Assembly (NCBI GenBank): GCA_015680685.1
Contig: MNCI01037805.1
Span: 602,159-666,158, forward strand
Length of the DNA stretch: 64,000 nucleotides
Reading direction: 5' to 3'
DNA from: Gnetum montanum
Taxonomy: Eukaryota > Streptophyta > Gnetopsida > Gnetales > Gnetaceae
The notes beneath the pieces were generated by a model. That model had not been told where the DNA came from and did not search any database. It worked only from the letters and a program-made list of their open reading frames with translations. This document shows, piece by piece, positions 1-11,699 of the stretch (its first letter is position 1; every line of letters begins with the position of its first letter). The position numbers and the translations under genes are program-made.

Positions 1-790
1 GTATGAAATGTAAACGGTGACGCACGAAATGCAAATAGAGCGTATACAGAACTGTATTGTAAAAAAATCATAAACAAAGCAAACAATGTAAATGGAAGGC
101 AATAATGAACTGTATTCTATTGCTTAAATAAGGATGTGCACCAGTCAAAGCGTAATTGCATGTATGGATGGCAAGTCAAGCGTTAAGCCCCAAAGTGATG
201 TGCTTACAGGTGCTTGGATGCTGGGAGTCACGTGTGCCTAAGCGTCCAAAGTTGTCAGTCAATGCTCCCAAAGCCATCAACCTTAAAAATTGCCAACCTC
301 ATTTATGTGAAGGGAAAATGTATTTATAAGGTTTGGCTAGGCTTGGAAGTGAAATTCATGGATGGAATCAATGATTGAGAGATGAGAGGAAAACAGATCA
401 TGTAACATGTGTTTGATGGACAGCTGTGTGTGAATTGGACATGCGTAGACAAGCTACATTCTTGACCGAATGCACTGTATCTTACAGTGTTTGTTGGCTT
501 ATGCAAGCTAGCTTACGCCCATAGAAGCAGATACAATTTGGAGCATAAGAGCTTGACAAGCTCACAAATGATGAAAATTTACAAAAATGATAGTGTACAA
601 TAAGAGAAATTGACTCCGACTTGCTTGGAACTTCTCGATCCGTGGATTGACTACTGCAGGATGCTGATGTGAGTGGTTTTGTGGTTGTTTGAGGAATTTT
701 TGTTTCAAAAAAGCTTCCAGCATGAGTTTATTTTGTCTTGGCATGTCCTCAGCATGTGTTTGATGTGCTTTTGACCAGGCGTGATCAGTA
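1..790. other. Unassigned AT-rich sequence at window edge
   Basis: No gene is recognised. There is a 77-codon minus-strand open frame at 562-795 with no domain I can name; it is probably chance or part of a repeat. The motif GCAAGCTAGCTT at about 504-513 recurs in the 28-bp array at 1354-1477, so this stretch probably belongs to the same repetitive unit as the following 1.2 kb. Confidence 0.4.
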
Positions 791-1353
791 CTCATGCTGT
801 ACTCACACTGCTAGCGTGACCTGATGAAAATGACACATTTCACACTAATTTGTGATCTTTGAAGCCTGTTCTTTAAGTGCAGCAATTTCCTGGCTAAGAT
901 TGACCCTAAGAGTGAACTGCATGTTGAAAACTGAGCTTGAGTGTGCCTTGATTTGAGCCACTTTTGGTAACTCACGTTGGACTCACGCTGTCAGCGTGAC
1001 CTCAGCGTGAGTGACAAAATTTTGTGATTTTGGACTTGAAGTCTAGAATTCTGGAGGCTAGGACTTGAAGTAGTCATCAATGGACCTTGAGGGTAACTTG
1101 TACCTTTGAAGTTAGACCATTTTGACTTAGTTTTAAGGCTCTTTGAGTTGTTCACGCTATACTCACACTGCCAGCATGACCTTAGTGTGACCTTAGCATG
1201 ACTTGAGAAAATTTGTGCAATCTACCTGAAATCTGAACTCCTGAATGCTAAAACTTGAACTGGACAATAGTGGCCCTATGACAATGACTTGAACTCTTAG
1301 ATTGGACCATCTTTGACTTGATCTTGAAGTTTTTGGAGTTGCTCACGCTAAGG
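791..1353 (+). repeat. Degenerate tandem repeat, about 180-bp unit
   Basis: Unit starts are marked by a CTCACGCT-like word followed by ACTCACRCTG and AGCGTGACC, at 791, 971, 1151 and 1342, giving spacings of 180, 180 and 191 bp. The units also share downstream blocks such as GACTTGAAGT and GACCATTTTGACTT. Within a unit the AGCGTGAC word is itself repeated. The array lies upstream of a gypsy 3' LTR and may be part of that element's 3' non-coding region. Confidence 0.7.
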
Positions 1354-1477
1354 GCAAGCTAGCTTAACAAGTCGAGTGTGAGTAAGCTAGCTTGACAAGC
1401 CAAGCATGGGCAAGCTAACGCTCAAGCTAGCTTGACAAGCCGAGCATGGGTAAGCTAGCTTGACAAGTTGAGTGTGA
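1354..1477 (+). repeat. 28-bp minisatellite with AAGCTAGCTT core
   Basis: Copies of a unit around AAGCTAGCTTGACAAGC, ending GAGTGTGA or GAGCATGG, start at 1354, 1382, 1410 and 1450. The third copy is extended by a 12-bp internal duplication. The core AAGCTAGCTT is palindromic. The array directly follows the 180-bp repeats. Confidence 0.75.
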
Positions 1478-1499
1478 GTTCCATGCCTTAGTCAAATTT

Positions 1500-2912
1500 T
1501 TGCCTCCCAAAAGCTAAAAAGGCTTTGGGTTATTCTCGTTTCATAGTGTTAGGTCGAAATTAGTGGTGTTTCAGGCATGTGCCCATTCTAGCCCATATTG
1601 ACAAAGCGTTGTGGACCATGCACAATCCACAAGAGTAATGAAGAGAAGATGAAGGCATTGTTGGATGTTTTTCATCTTCCACCAAAAGTTGCAGTAGCAA
1701 TAGGATAGCCACAATAGCCTCAACCACTGAGTGTGCCTAAAGCAAGAGAAGGTCTCTTAGAACCTTAGGAGCCTCCACCGCCTAAGATTTTTTAAACTTC
1801 TCCATTGTCTTCATGCCATAAGAGGAAAATTTATTTATCAAATTTTATCCTAGTATTCAATTTTGTACTCCTAAATACCAAAAAATGTTGTAATGATTGT
1901 ATACCCATACACTTGGGCACTTAGTATTTATTTGTCTTTGTAATATGTCTATCGTCAATTAATAATCCCATACCTTCCCAAATTTTTAAAGAACTTGAGG
2001 ATGAGTTTTCATTTAGCGTGGGGGTATGATGAATCATGGATTAGCTACGTCAACTGGGCCCCATCAACTGGGCCCCATCAACTAGGCCCTATCGATGCAT
2101 TATTTGATGCGTTGACATGACCCCATTAATGTAGTGTTAGCTTTTGCCTATAAATATGTGATGTCTTGTCGTGTTTAGGTACTAGGTCTTGTCATAGAGT
2201 AGCAGAGCTCTTCTAGTTTCTTTTCTCTAGAGTTAGAATATGTTCTAAGTGCCTTCAACAAGAGTCATTGAGTGTACAGATATTTATTTGAGCACTATTC
2301 TACCTGAGCACGATAGTGTGTGCAGCAATAGAGATGAGCTTTCTAATAAACCTTGCAATAATTTTTCTAGATTAAATGTTTTATTCATGCATTTAATGTT
2401 TTATGCAATTTTACTTAATGCTTTTAAGTAATTAAGCTAATTAAGCTAAACTAATCTAGCTAGGTTAAATAGCAATTAAGTAAGCACATAAGTACAACCA
2501 CTTTGAGCATGCGCATGATGCTTAGTAATCCCAAAAACGCTTAATTTTTGTAACCTAGCAATGTTATACGTGTTTAAGATGTGTACGAAAAGTGGGATCA
2601 AATACATATGTTAGGATTAGTTGGAGATTAATTAATTAGTTAGATTAAATTAGTCATTAAATTACTTCATTTCTCTATTTTAAGCACCAACATAAAACAT
2701 AAAATAATGAAAATCATATGCCTCGATTACACTTAACCTTACCTTTGTACATCACAAGTATAATTAGGAAGATAATGAATTACTATTAGGGAAAGTTCAC
2801 TTTCTTAGAGGCTAGTATACCGAAAGATGAGAAGTCCATGGAATTTGACCAAATTACGCATGAACACTTAGTGATTCATATGGTTGCGCATAGGGGTTTT
2901 TGTCACTCATCA
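1500..2912 (+). mobile_element. Gypsy LTR element 0: 3' non-coding tail plus 3' LTR
   Basis: The tail before the LTR contains the same blocks seen before the other 3' LTRs of this family: CACTTGGGCAC, GTCAATTAATAATCCCATAC, then a GGGGGTA tract just before the LTR. No coding part and no 5' LTR lie in the window, so the left limit is approximate. It is the same family as the elements at 5735-15542 and 25766-31272. Confidence 0.75.
2027..2912 (+). repeat. 3' LTR of gypsy element 0
   Basis: Starts TGATGAATCA after the GGGGGTA tract and ends CACTCATCA. It carries a TATAAATA promoter box at 2148-2155 and the family block GTGTACAGATATTTATTTGAG near 2273. Three 14-bp tandem units of the type TCAACTGGGCCCCA lie at about 2048-2091 in U3. 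Length is 886 bp. Confidence 0.8.
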
Positions 2913-5729
2913 ACCTCCCAAGATGAATATCAAAAAGAGTCTAGTAAAGATGATTCTTTGGGAGAGGCTTTCATATCCCAAGACACAGAAGCAACTAGTT
3001 GTGAAGAACCTTAAAATTTAGTAGTTAAAGATTTGGATCAAAATGAGACAAAGATAGTTGTTGAAGACAAAGATGAAGACCAAGTTGAGACATCAGCTAG
3101 GAAAGAAGAGGAAAGAAGGGCATTCATCACAACTAAGATTACAGATAAAAGGGTTTATAATATGAGAATATCTAAAAAAGTTACTTTAACTATTCTCTTT
3201 CCACCTACAAAATAGTTGTATGAAATTGTCTTTGTACAGTTTCCTAGGTTTTATGAGGAATAAGGTTTTCATTTTATCAAACCTTAAGTTTATGAAAGTT
3301 TTTCTCAAAAAAGATTTCTGTTTCTATGTAGAAAGAAAATTTTCCAACAAGGTCCATGTTTCTTAGCTAAAGTGTAAAAAGCGAGGTATGAAATGTTGAT
3401 ACATTTAATCCATCTTATGGAGTAGAATTTGTAAATTAATATTTTTGGTTTTATTAAAATACAAATGTTATTGGTGAATGTAAGATAGCATACAAATGGA
3501 AAAAAAGGCAAAAGTTCATTGTAGTTTGGTTGCCTTTTCTGTAAAATGAAAGTATATTCACATGTCAATAAATAATCAAGGTGTCTATTTTCATAACCAT
3601 GAATCTTGGTTCAGTGTTAATTTCTCATTATTATGAGTTAAATTTTTTGGAAAGGATAAGAACAGTAATATTATAATTGCTCATTTAAGTGAAATAGTTA
3701 AGTGGTAAATAGTAGAGGTACCCTTAATTATTCACCTTGTTTGAAGTTTTGAAATATGAATACATCTCCTAGAAGTTGAAATATGGTGAATTAAAGAGAT
3801 ACTCTGGAACCAACCAGTTATAGAGAATAGTATGTATGAGCAATAAGAAAAAATTTTACAGAGTTACTAAACATGGAGTGCTATTGAATTTTCTAAAATA
3901 CCATTATTTGCACAAGAGGTTAATTATATGGTGTCCATTGTGTAAGCATTGGAGATTTAACAACAAGAGATTGTAGGGTTTAACCAAATTTTCCCGGATT
4001 CACAAATATTTGTAAAAAACCATGAGAGAATCATCCAAGATTTTCAAAAAAAAAACAACAAAAAAACTCAACATATTACCAAAAATCACATCCTAGAGAA
4101 AATGTAAGATGGGTATTGACAGAATGATGAAACCCTACATTATCAAATCGTTTCAAATGAACAATATCAAGATTGGGAAACTATGAAATCCTAAGGAATT
4201 TTCCTTGTTTAGAAGAATTAACGACACCAATTAGAAGCAGAAGAAATAAACAATAAATTTTTAAACATTGACAAAATTTTAAAGCCCAAACTCAGGTGCA
4301 AGGCACTATGAACACATAAATGAGCTAAAACGCTCATACAGTGCTTATCCTAAGATGGTGCTAGGGCTAGAAAAAAAATGACATCAAACCCTACAATAAA
4401 GATGGAGCTAAAAAATCCAAACTGCAACAATGAAGAAACACACAGCCTCTCTTGGCTAGATTAGGCCAGAACTTAACAATTATGCCTATGGCTTAAGCCA
4501 AGCCATTATTAGTTATAGGCAATGCAACAATAACAAAGGCCATAGCGGCGTAGCTACAAGCGCCATTGACAAAGAGTTGGAAGGCATCTATGTTTGCTTG
4601 GAAAAAATGACATCAAGGTTCAAGTAGGGCATAGCAGATGGTAGGTTTTCCTCCTAATATGGAAAGACGACGACACAATGCATGGTGTCAAGGCCACAAG
4701 AGATAAACATATATTACAATGTTTACACGTTTTACAAAAATGTGTTGATGAAAGTGGCAACAAAGCTACGAAGCCTTAATAATAATTTTTAATAATATAT
4801 ATACATATATTGCAGTATTTTAAAAGTTGGTTAGGCTTATTGCTTAAAAAAGAAAATGTTTACGAATGTTTGTGAAATCTAATTTAATTTGAAATTTCCA
4901 TAGGAAATTATGATTAATTCTTCTTAATATTTGTAGTCTCTTGTGAGACACTTGCCAACTTTGGCATATATTTCTCTAATTGTTGTAACTTCCTATGGTG
5001 ATCTCCATGATATTTTTTACCAAGAAAACATTTAGCAACCATAGCTTAAATTTCTAATAACTTCCTATGAAAGTTATAACTTCTAAGGTAGTTATAAATT
5101 AATATTCCTAGATATTTGTAATACCCCTAACTCTTCATGATTATTGTAACTTTCCCAAGGTCACTATAAAAGGGCCTTCAAGGAAGAAGAAAAAATTAGG
5201 GGGGGATTTTGGAAAAAGACAATTGAAGATTACTTGTAAGATGGCTTGATAAAGACATCAATTCAGCTACTTTGTTGTAAGCCTATGAGTTCATTTCTTT
5301 CCATTTTTTTTAGTTGCTTAGCTAATGGTTTAGATAGTATTGTGCTTGGTACTTAACTTTGGGATTCTTCCTAGGTTTCTTTTATAGCTTTGTTTTTGCG
5401 CAATATTAAACTCCTATTAAGATTTGCCATAGAAGAGCTTATGTTGTTAAAAAGCCTCAAGAACAATTTAATAGTAATGTCTTAACAAAATTACCTTTCT
5501 GAGCATAGAGAATCTAGGAAATTCTTTGGTATTTTAAGACAAATGAAATAGTTTCATTATTTTAAAGTGTACTGCCTTGGTATTTCAGTCCTAAAATTAT
5601 TAAATTTTTTTAAGGCTCTATTGAATGCAATCTTTGACAACTATTAACTAGCCAAAATAGAGACTCGTACTTTTTCATTTACATAGCATTTATGGTAGTA
5701 TAATAAGATTATCTTTACGAAATTGCTTG
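2913..5729. other. Intergenic, no gene recognised
   Basis: AT-rich. A 60-codon acidic open frame (3033-3215, plus) has no recognisable domain and may be a repeat remnant. A TATAAAAGGGCC box at about 5165 followed by a purine-rich leader resembles an LTR or other promoter, but no LTR ends were found. This sequence was contiguous with 15548 onward before element 1 inserted. Confidence 0.4.
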
Positions 5730-5734
5730 TTGAG
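5730..5734 (+). repeat. Target-site duplication TTGAG, left
   Basis: The five bases TTGAG precede the 5' LTR and recur at 15543-15547 right after the 3' LTR. This fixes element 1 as a single insertion. Confidence 0.85.
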
Positions 5735-6565
5735 TGATGAATCACATTTTTCATCCACTTTGATGTCAGAGCCTCAATGTCAGGTATCTGATATTAGAGC
5801 CAAGATGCAATGTTAGATATTCGATGTTGTGGGGTATTCACCAGCCTATAAATACAACACTTGGGCTCATGATTTTCATATCAATTTTTTTCATAGTTAG
5901 TGAAGCTCTTGTAGTTTGTTTCCTCCTGCGTTACAATATTTTTTGAGTGCTTGTAGCAGGAGACTGAGTGTGTACAGATCTTTGTTTGAACACTAATGTA
6001 CTTGAGTGCAGTAGTGTGATGGAAATAAAAATGAACCCTTTTGATAATCCTTACATCACTAAGAATATATTAATGTTTCCTTTAATGCACTTTACTTTAA
6101 TACACTCTAATTAAGTAATTAATTTCTAGTTGTTAATGAACAAGAGCATGAGAACTTCAAGCATACATATAGTGCTTGGTAACCCAAGAATGCTTAACAT
6201 TTGGTAACTCAGCAGCATTACATGTGTTTAGAATGTATCTATGAAAGTGGTACGTGTACTTATGTTAGGCTAGCCAGGCAGTAAATGAATTAGATCTTAA
6301 ATTACTCTACCTTTCATTCTTGTTGTAGGTGATTAAACTTATAAAACATAAAATGATAAAAATCATGTACCTCAATTACACTTAAACCACACCCTTGAGC
6401 TTCACAAGTGTAGTTTGGAAGACAATGAACGTTCTCAATGCTCATTTCACTTCCTAGAAAAACTAGTGCACTAGAGAACTATAGGTCCATGGAATTCGAC
6501 TAGATCACATGTGAATGCCTTAGTGATTCATATGGTTGGGTGTAAAGGTATCTTACCACCCATCA
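5735..6565 (+). repeat. 5' LTR of element 1
   Basis: 831 bp, TGATGAATCAC...CATCA. TATAAATA at 5847-5854, followed by the family block GTGTACAGATCTTTGTTTGA at about 5970, expected near the R region. The end matches the 3' LTR end at 15542. Confidence 0.88.
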
Positions 6566-6585
6566 TTGACACCATTGCTAGGAAC
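6566..6585 (+). promoter_or_regulatory. Primer binding site, Asp-tRNA type (decayed)
   Basis: TTGACACCATTGCTAGGAA directly follows the 5' LTR. The Athila/Tat consensus, complementary to the tRNA-Asp 3' end, is TGGCGCCGTTGCCGGGGA; most differences are C-to-T or G-to-A, as expected from cytosine deamination. Confidence 0.65.
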
Positions 6586-6725
6586 CTTTTGGTTGTTTCA
6601 TGTGCTATCTAGGATTTAGTGGAAATCATTCAAAATCGTTTGAACAAACCTTAGAGTCATATCATATTTTACAATTACTATAACAAAATTTAAAATCACA
6701 TTGCATTTTTATCATCTAATTAAAA

Positions 6726-7050
6726 ATGTCTTCTTCTCATAGGAGTGCTTCTTTGCCCAAGTCTGATGGCGCTCATCAACTGATGCCTCAACAATATCAA
6801 ATGGTATATGCTCATCCTGATGAGTATGTACGCAATTTCACCTTCATCCTACATTAGGATGAATAGCTATGGTGGCATGACATGGAGGACAACATTGTGT
6901 TGCCACCCAATCGATCTATTCCTACCATGCTTCACCAAATTCTTATCCATCTGGGTCTTCAGAACATCATGCTAAGTGTGTTTTGCAAGACAGTGATCCT
7001 AGGGATTATCGTCCCACTAAGGCACAACATCTCCAAGATTTCTAGTTAGA
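6726..7050 (+). pseudogene. Gag N-terminal remnant of element 1
   Basis: An ATG at 6726 opens a frame (MSSSHRSASLPKSDGAH...) broken by stops about 45 codons in. The block WWHDMEDNIVLPP has a counterpart (RWRDMQGNIVLPP) in the minus-strand element 2, which supports it as a conserved N-terminal part of the family's gag. The function of this segment is not known to me. Confidence 0.55.
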
Positions 7051-7639
7051 GCAATGCCATGAACTTGCAAAGGGAAAAGGATTTAATTATTTCCCATTTC
7101 TACTATACCAAAACAATGGTGGGGAATCCTTCTTTGATGGTTTTCCATTTAATGAAATTCTTCTCTTTGACTTTGGTGAAGGAGGTTAAAACCAAAACCT
7201 ATAGTCCACTATTCACAATCCTAGTTTTGGTAAGAATGAATCCAATAACAAAGAAGGATCCAAAGAGGTAATCCAAGGCAAGGATGCAAATAAGAAACAA
7301 GATCATGATCATGGCTGCGATCATCGAAGAGGTGGTAGCAAGCATCATGATGGTGCTAGTCCTCCTTTTTCTTCACCTTCATCATTTTCTTCTTCTTCTA
7401 GCTTTGATCATAATTGTAGGAGGTGAGACTATGATGGAGATGACCAAAATAACTGACAAGACCAAAATGATCGAAGGGACCATTGAGAAAGGCAAGATTA
7501 AGGGTGAAAACATTCAAAAGAGGCACATTGCCATGAATGAATGGGTAGCAGAGGGCATTGTAGGCATCAAAATCAAGGCCTCAACGAGCCTTTACTTACT
7601 ACTCGAAGTATGCTAAACATTGCAGAGGTGGTATGAATT

Positions 7640-8595
7640 CCAACAAGGCACTTGAAGGTTAGCCAAATTAAAAGGTTAAACATAAACAATATCCCTAGTT
7701 TGAAGAGGGATATAACTTTGATCCACAAAACCATCTCCAAGCTTTTCAAGATGCATGTGCCTTGCAGAACATAGAGAATGAGTAGCAAAAACTTAAGTTG
7801 TTCACAAGGACACTCATCAAAGAAGCAAAAAATTGGTACTGGTCCTTAGAGTTGCAATTTATTAGATGATGGAGTACCATGCTTGAATTGTTTAATGACA
7901 AATATCAAACATACTCCAAAGTGTCAAACTTGAAAAGGTAGATCCAAGAATGGAAATAAGGAACACACAAACCCTTAGATGTCACCATTGGTCGATACTA
8001 TGCCTTAATACATAAATGTCCTAGCCATGGTTATTCTCAACTAGATCCACTTTTCCACATTGTAGATAGGCTTTGATCAAAAATAGGGAGAACCCTTGGT
8101 GTCTATGCCCAAGGGTGACTATTAGAATTAAGTGCCTATCAGATACAAAGACTAATTGAGCAAGTAGCTAAAGAAGAAGGTGAATTAAGAAAAAGAGAAA
8201 ATGTAGAAAAATATAATCATGATCCTTCCATTTGCAAGAGGGAGATTTGATTCTGTGACAATAAGGAAGAATTTACACCTAATGAGGTAGTGAATAAAAA
8301 AACCTTGTTGCTCCAAAAATTTTAATTTAAAATTACAACTGAGGTTGATTAGCTATGGGACTCCATGGATAGAAGATTTCAAGTTGTCCTAAAAATTACT
8401 GAAGAGTCCAAAGAACAAGGTAATGATCATGATCGCAAGAGGCACAAAAAAGCTGAATGTGTCTATCAACAAGGTAAGGGCAAGATTGCTGCAATAGAAG
8501 AAGTTTTAGAAAGAAAATTAGATGATGATGATGGGTGTGACATCTACCAGTATGTACATCCTAAGGGATGTTTCTCTATAGTGTCACACTTATAG
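7640..8595 (+). pseudogene. Retrotransposon gag capsid-like domain, element 1
   Basis: Frame reads FDPQNHLQAFQDACALQNIE, then KLKLFTRTLIKEAKNWYWSL, RWSTMLELFNDKYQTYSKVS, IGRYYALIHKCPSHGYSQ and QVAKEEGELRKRENVEKY. This is the retrotransposon gag capsid pattern (AxxWYxSL followed by F..KY). The same blocks occur in element 3 at 26830-27350 and in the fragment at 58.6 kb. Several in-frame stops interrupt it. A final open piece (8365-8595) is a basic then acidic tail, not a zinc knuckle. Confidence 0.8.
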
Positions 8596-8639
8596 GAGTC
8601 TAGGGAATATGCTTTGAATCCATGACTAACACAAAGGTA

Positions 8640-9290
8640 AACATCCAGAAGATTACCTTATCCTTAAGGTAACTTTAGGCAGTTCCACCAGTAGTAGCAA
8701 TATTATCCCAATGGAACTCCACCACAACCATATGAGTAGTATCAATAGTGGCAACAACCACAGTCATGGGCGCTAGCATCACCAAGGCTGCAATACCCTT
8801 ACAATTAATTAGATCCATATTGGTACTATGTTTAGTAACCCCTATCTCCCTGTGACTCCTCCAATCACATTTCTACTTTCTAATCTCACTACTACCCTCC
8901 TGATAATTATCGAACACATTCTCCACATGCAAGGGGGGATACCACCTCTTACGCTTATCCTCCTCCTATTCCTGCACATCATCCTCTTCCAACTGCACAG
9001 CTACCACCTGCTCCACCTATGCAAGGTGAACTACTAGCTCAACCGCAACAACACAATGCTACTAGGGTTGTTAACCTACAACTGTTTAATCAACCGAGTG
9101 GTTCTGACACTCAATCAAAGAAAAGATCTTTTTTCCAACCATGTAGTCCACCTAAGCCCTCAAATACACCTATGGCTAATGATCTTGTTCCCTTTTCTTC
9201 CTTTGTCTCAAATACCTTCAAGTCCCCTTCAAACCAAACATTGCCCAAGATCCATACTGTTATGCTTACTCATGTTGTATCTAATTAGAT
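8640..9290 (+). pseudogene. Gln/Pro-rich gag-pro linker, element 1
   Basis: Low-complexity frame rich in Pro, Gln, Tyr and His (for example PPPIPAHHPLPTAQLPPAPP) bridging gag and protease. Element 3 has a matching Pro/Ser/Tyr-rich region after its gag. No CCHC knuckle is visible. Confidence 0.6.
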
Positions 9291-9339
9291 CCATGCTAGA
9301 AACCTTCCCAAGAAGTTAGTAGATCCTAGGAGTCCTCTA

Positions 9340-9777
9340 ATTTATTTGTAGATCGCTGGTAATGAACCATGTAAAGCTCTCCTTGACTTAAGTTCTAATG
9401 TCAACCTAATCTCTCGTGAGATATATACTACATGGAACTTGCCTCCTTTAAAGAAGAACCATATCATACTAGATTTGACAGACCAATCCATCACTATTCC
9501 ATTAGAACTAGTAGAAGACATTGTGACCACTATTTGTGGGTGGTCTTATCTTGCTGATTTCCTAATAATCAAAGTGGAGAACTATAAAGGGAATTTCCAA
9601 ATCATCATGGGAAGGGCATGGCTTAGCACCATTGATGCAAGAATGGGTATCAAAGATCTTTCCCTAGAAATATCCAACAAAAATGCATTTCGAAAGATCA
9701 AGAAGAAGCGAGTTCCATGCATCGTGTACAGTAATACAAGGTGGAATTGTGTGCAGAAACTCTGGGTCATGAAATAA
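9340..9777 (+). pseudogene. Retropepsin-like aspartic protease, element 1
   Basis: Frame has KALLDLSSNVNLISREI, where the family's catalytic D-S/T-G is now D-L-S, so the active-site triad is lost. It continues with LPPLKKNHIILDLTDQS, ADFLIIKVENYKGNFQ and the typical IIMGRAWLSTIDA flap/C-terminal block. The stretch from 9439 to 9777 is open. Matching protease remnants occur at 18290-18560 (minus) and 60600-60770. Confidence 0.8.
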
Positions 9778-9903
9778 GCATCTATATTTGCATGTAAGCA
9801 CTATGTAGTAGAAGAAAAAATTCCAAGGTGTCTTTATGCAATATCCACAAAATAGGAGGACATCCAGTGGCTAACTGCTGATTTTGAGAGCAGCACACTT
9901 TGC

Positions 9904-10230
9904 ATGGAATCGACTAAGAGCTTGACATGCACATATGTCACAAGTATGGATGAACTAGATCAAGTTCATCACCAACTTTCTGATAATGCAAATGATGATA
10001 CTTATTGGGGAGAGTTTGAAATTCTTGAAAATTTCAAGCAAGAGCCCCTTGAACTAAAAATTCTACCGATCGAAATGGAATACATGTTTTTAAAAAATGG
10101 GAAGTTGGTCATAATTAATGAAAATCTTTCTCTAGAGTAGAAAAAGATGTTGAATGTGGTTGAAAATTGGTTAGTAGATTTTTCTTGGTTATATCCTAAA
10201 CTCACAAGGATTGATCCTAGGATATGCTAG
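9904..10230 (+). pseudogene. Protease-RT linker, element 1
   Basis: Open frame MESTKSLTCTYVTSMDELDQ... with an acidic middle, running into a conserved pre-RT block (WLVDFSWLYPKL...IDPRIC.HYMY). In gypsy elements this stretch links protease to the RT and has no catalytic role. Confidence 0.6.
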
Positions 10231-10289
10231 CATTACATGTATACTAATCTAGCCATGAAGCCAAAGAGACAACCACAGAGGCAATTGAA

Positions 10290-10990
10290 CCCCAAACTGA
10301 AGTAGATCATCAAGGAGAAAATCGAACAAATCCTCAAGGTAAGGTTCATTTATCCCATTGTAGATAGTGAGTGGGTTAGTCCACTCATGATTGTACCAAA
10401 GAAAGATGACAAGTGGCAAGTCTGCATTGATTTTTGGCTACTGAATATGGCAATATTCAAGGACCATTTTCTATTGCCATTTGTTGATTAAGTGTTAGAA
10501 TATATCTAGGCATTGCTACTATAGTTTTCTAGATGGTTATAGTGGTTATAACCAGATTTAAATTGCACCAAAGGATCAGGTGAAGATAACATTCATGAGT
10601 TATTGAGGGAATTTTACATATCACAAGATGCCATTTGGTCTATGCAATGCTCTTACTACATTCCAGCACCTAGTTCTAAGCATTTTTCAACAAAAAATTT
10701 GAAGTGGTGTGGAATTCTTCATGGGTGAATTCTCCTCTTATGGAGCTACATTTGAGCAAGCCTTGTACCACCTTGAGCAAGTGCTAAAATGATGTGTTGA
10801 AACCAACTTGTAGCTCAATTGGCAAAAAAGTTACCTAATGGTCTAAGAAGGCATTGTATTGGGGCATAGAATATCACAAGCAAGAATTGAGGTAGACCTT
10901 AAGAAAATAAGGGTCATCCAAGGAATAACCCACCAACCAGAAACTATCAAAGATGTTTAATACTTTCTTGGACTTGCTAGCTACTACCAA
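10290..10990 (+). pseudogene. Reverse transcriptase remnant, element 1
   Basis: Successive RT blocks are readable across frames: WVSPLMIVPKKDDKWQVCID, DHFLLPFVD, FLDGYSGYNQI, MPFGLCNALTTFQ, then FFMGEFSSYG where functional relatives have a MDDF-type catalytic box (positions 10721-10732), then GIVLGHRIS, and finally YFLGLASYYQKFIENFSKIA. The catalytic Asp pair has become Gly-Glu, and stops and a frameshift are present, so the enzyme is dead. Confidence 0.85.
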
Positions 10991-11059
10991 AAATTCATAG
11001 AGAATTTCTCTAAGATCGCAAAGCTGTTGGTAAAGCTAACAAAGAAAGATGCTCCATTT

Positions 11060-11515
11060 TTCTAGACCGCAGAATGTGAAAAAGCATTCCAACAGTTAAA
11101 ACAAAGACTTATAGAAACTCCAATCCTACAAGCACCTAACTGGTTCAGACCATTTCATGTCATGAAGAATGCATCAAATTATGCCTTGGGAGCTGTGCTT
11201 ATGCAGATGAACAAAAAGAAATGTTTGTACTACATCCACTATCCTAATAAAAGCATTGTGGGTGCACAACTGAACTACATCACTACAGAAAAGGAATTGA
11301 TGGTAGTGGTGTTTGCTCTAGAGAAGTTCGAGCATTATGTGCTTGGATACAAAGTGTTTGTGCACACGAACCATAATGCCATCCACTTCTTGATGAACAA
11401 GCCAATAGTAAGCCCCCGTGCCATACGATGGCTAGTGATCTTGCAAAAATTTGATCTTATGATGGTTGATCAAAAGGGTACTAAGAATGTGGTCACTAAT
11501 CACTTGTCTTAGTTG
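11060..11515 (+). pseudogene. RNase H domain, element 1
   Basis: The best preserved coding segment, with an uninterrupted frame from 11162 to 11512. It reads NASNYALGAVLMQ, then YYIHYPNKSI, LNYITTEKELMVVVFALEKF, HTNHNAIHFLMNKP, RAIRWLVILQKFDL and GTKNVVTNHLS. This is the RT-associated RNase H of gypsy elements. Catalytic positions are changed: DAS to NAS, and TDH to TNH. Confidence 0.88.
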
Positions 11516-11699
11516 TGATGGGATAACAAAGAGGGAAAAAATCCACTATCTGATATGTTTCCTAATGAAATCCTCTTTGTTGGAGCTATAACTAAACATT
11601 TGTTCAATGAGCTTAACTGGTATGATGGCATTCTCACCTATCTTCTCACTTAGGAGATGCCACAAGGGTTGGATCACTAGAAGAAACAATAGTTTTCTA

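Noticed and set aside
562-795. 77-codon minus-strand frame as a gene
   Set aside because: No start context, domain or neighbour support, and it lies in repetitive DNA.
5160-5330. TATAAAAGGGCC and purine-rich leader as the promoter of a gene or a complete LTR
   Set aside because: No coding exon follows and no paired LTR ends or target duplication could be found.
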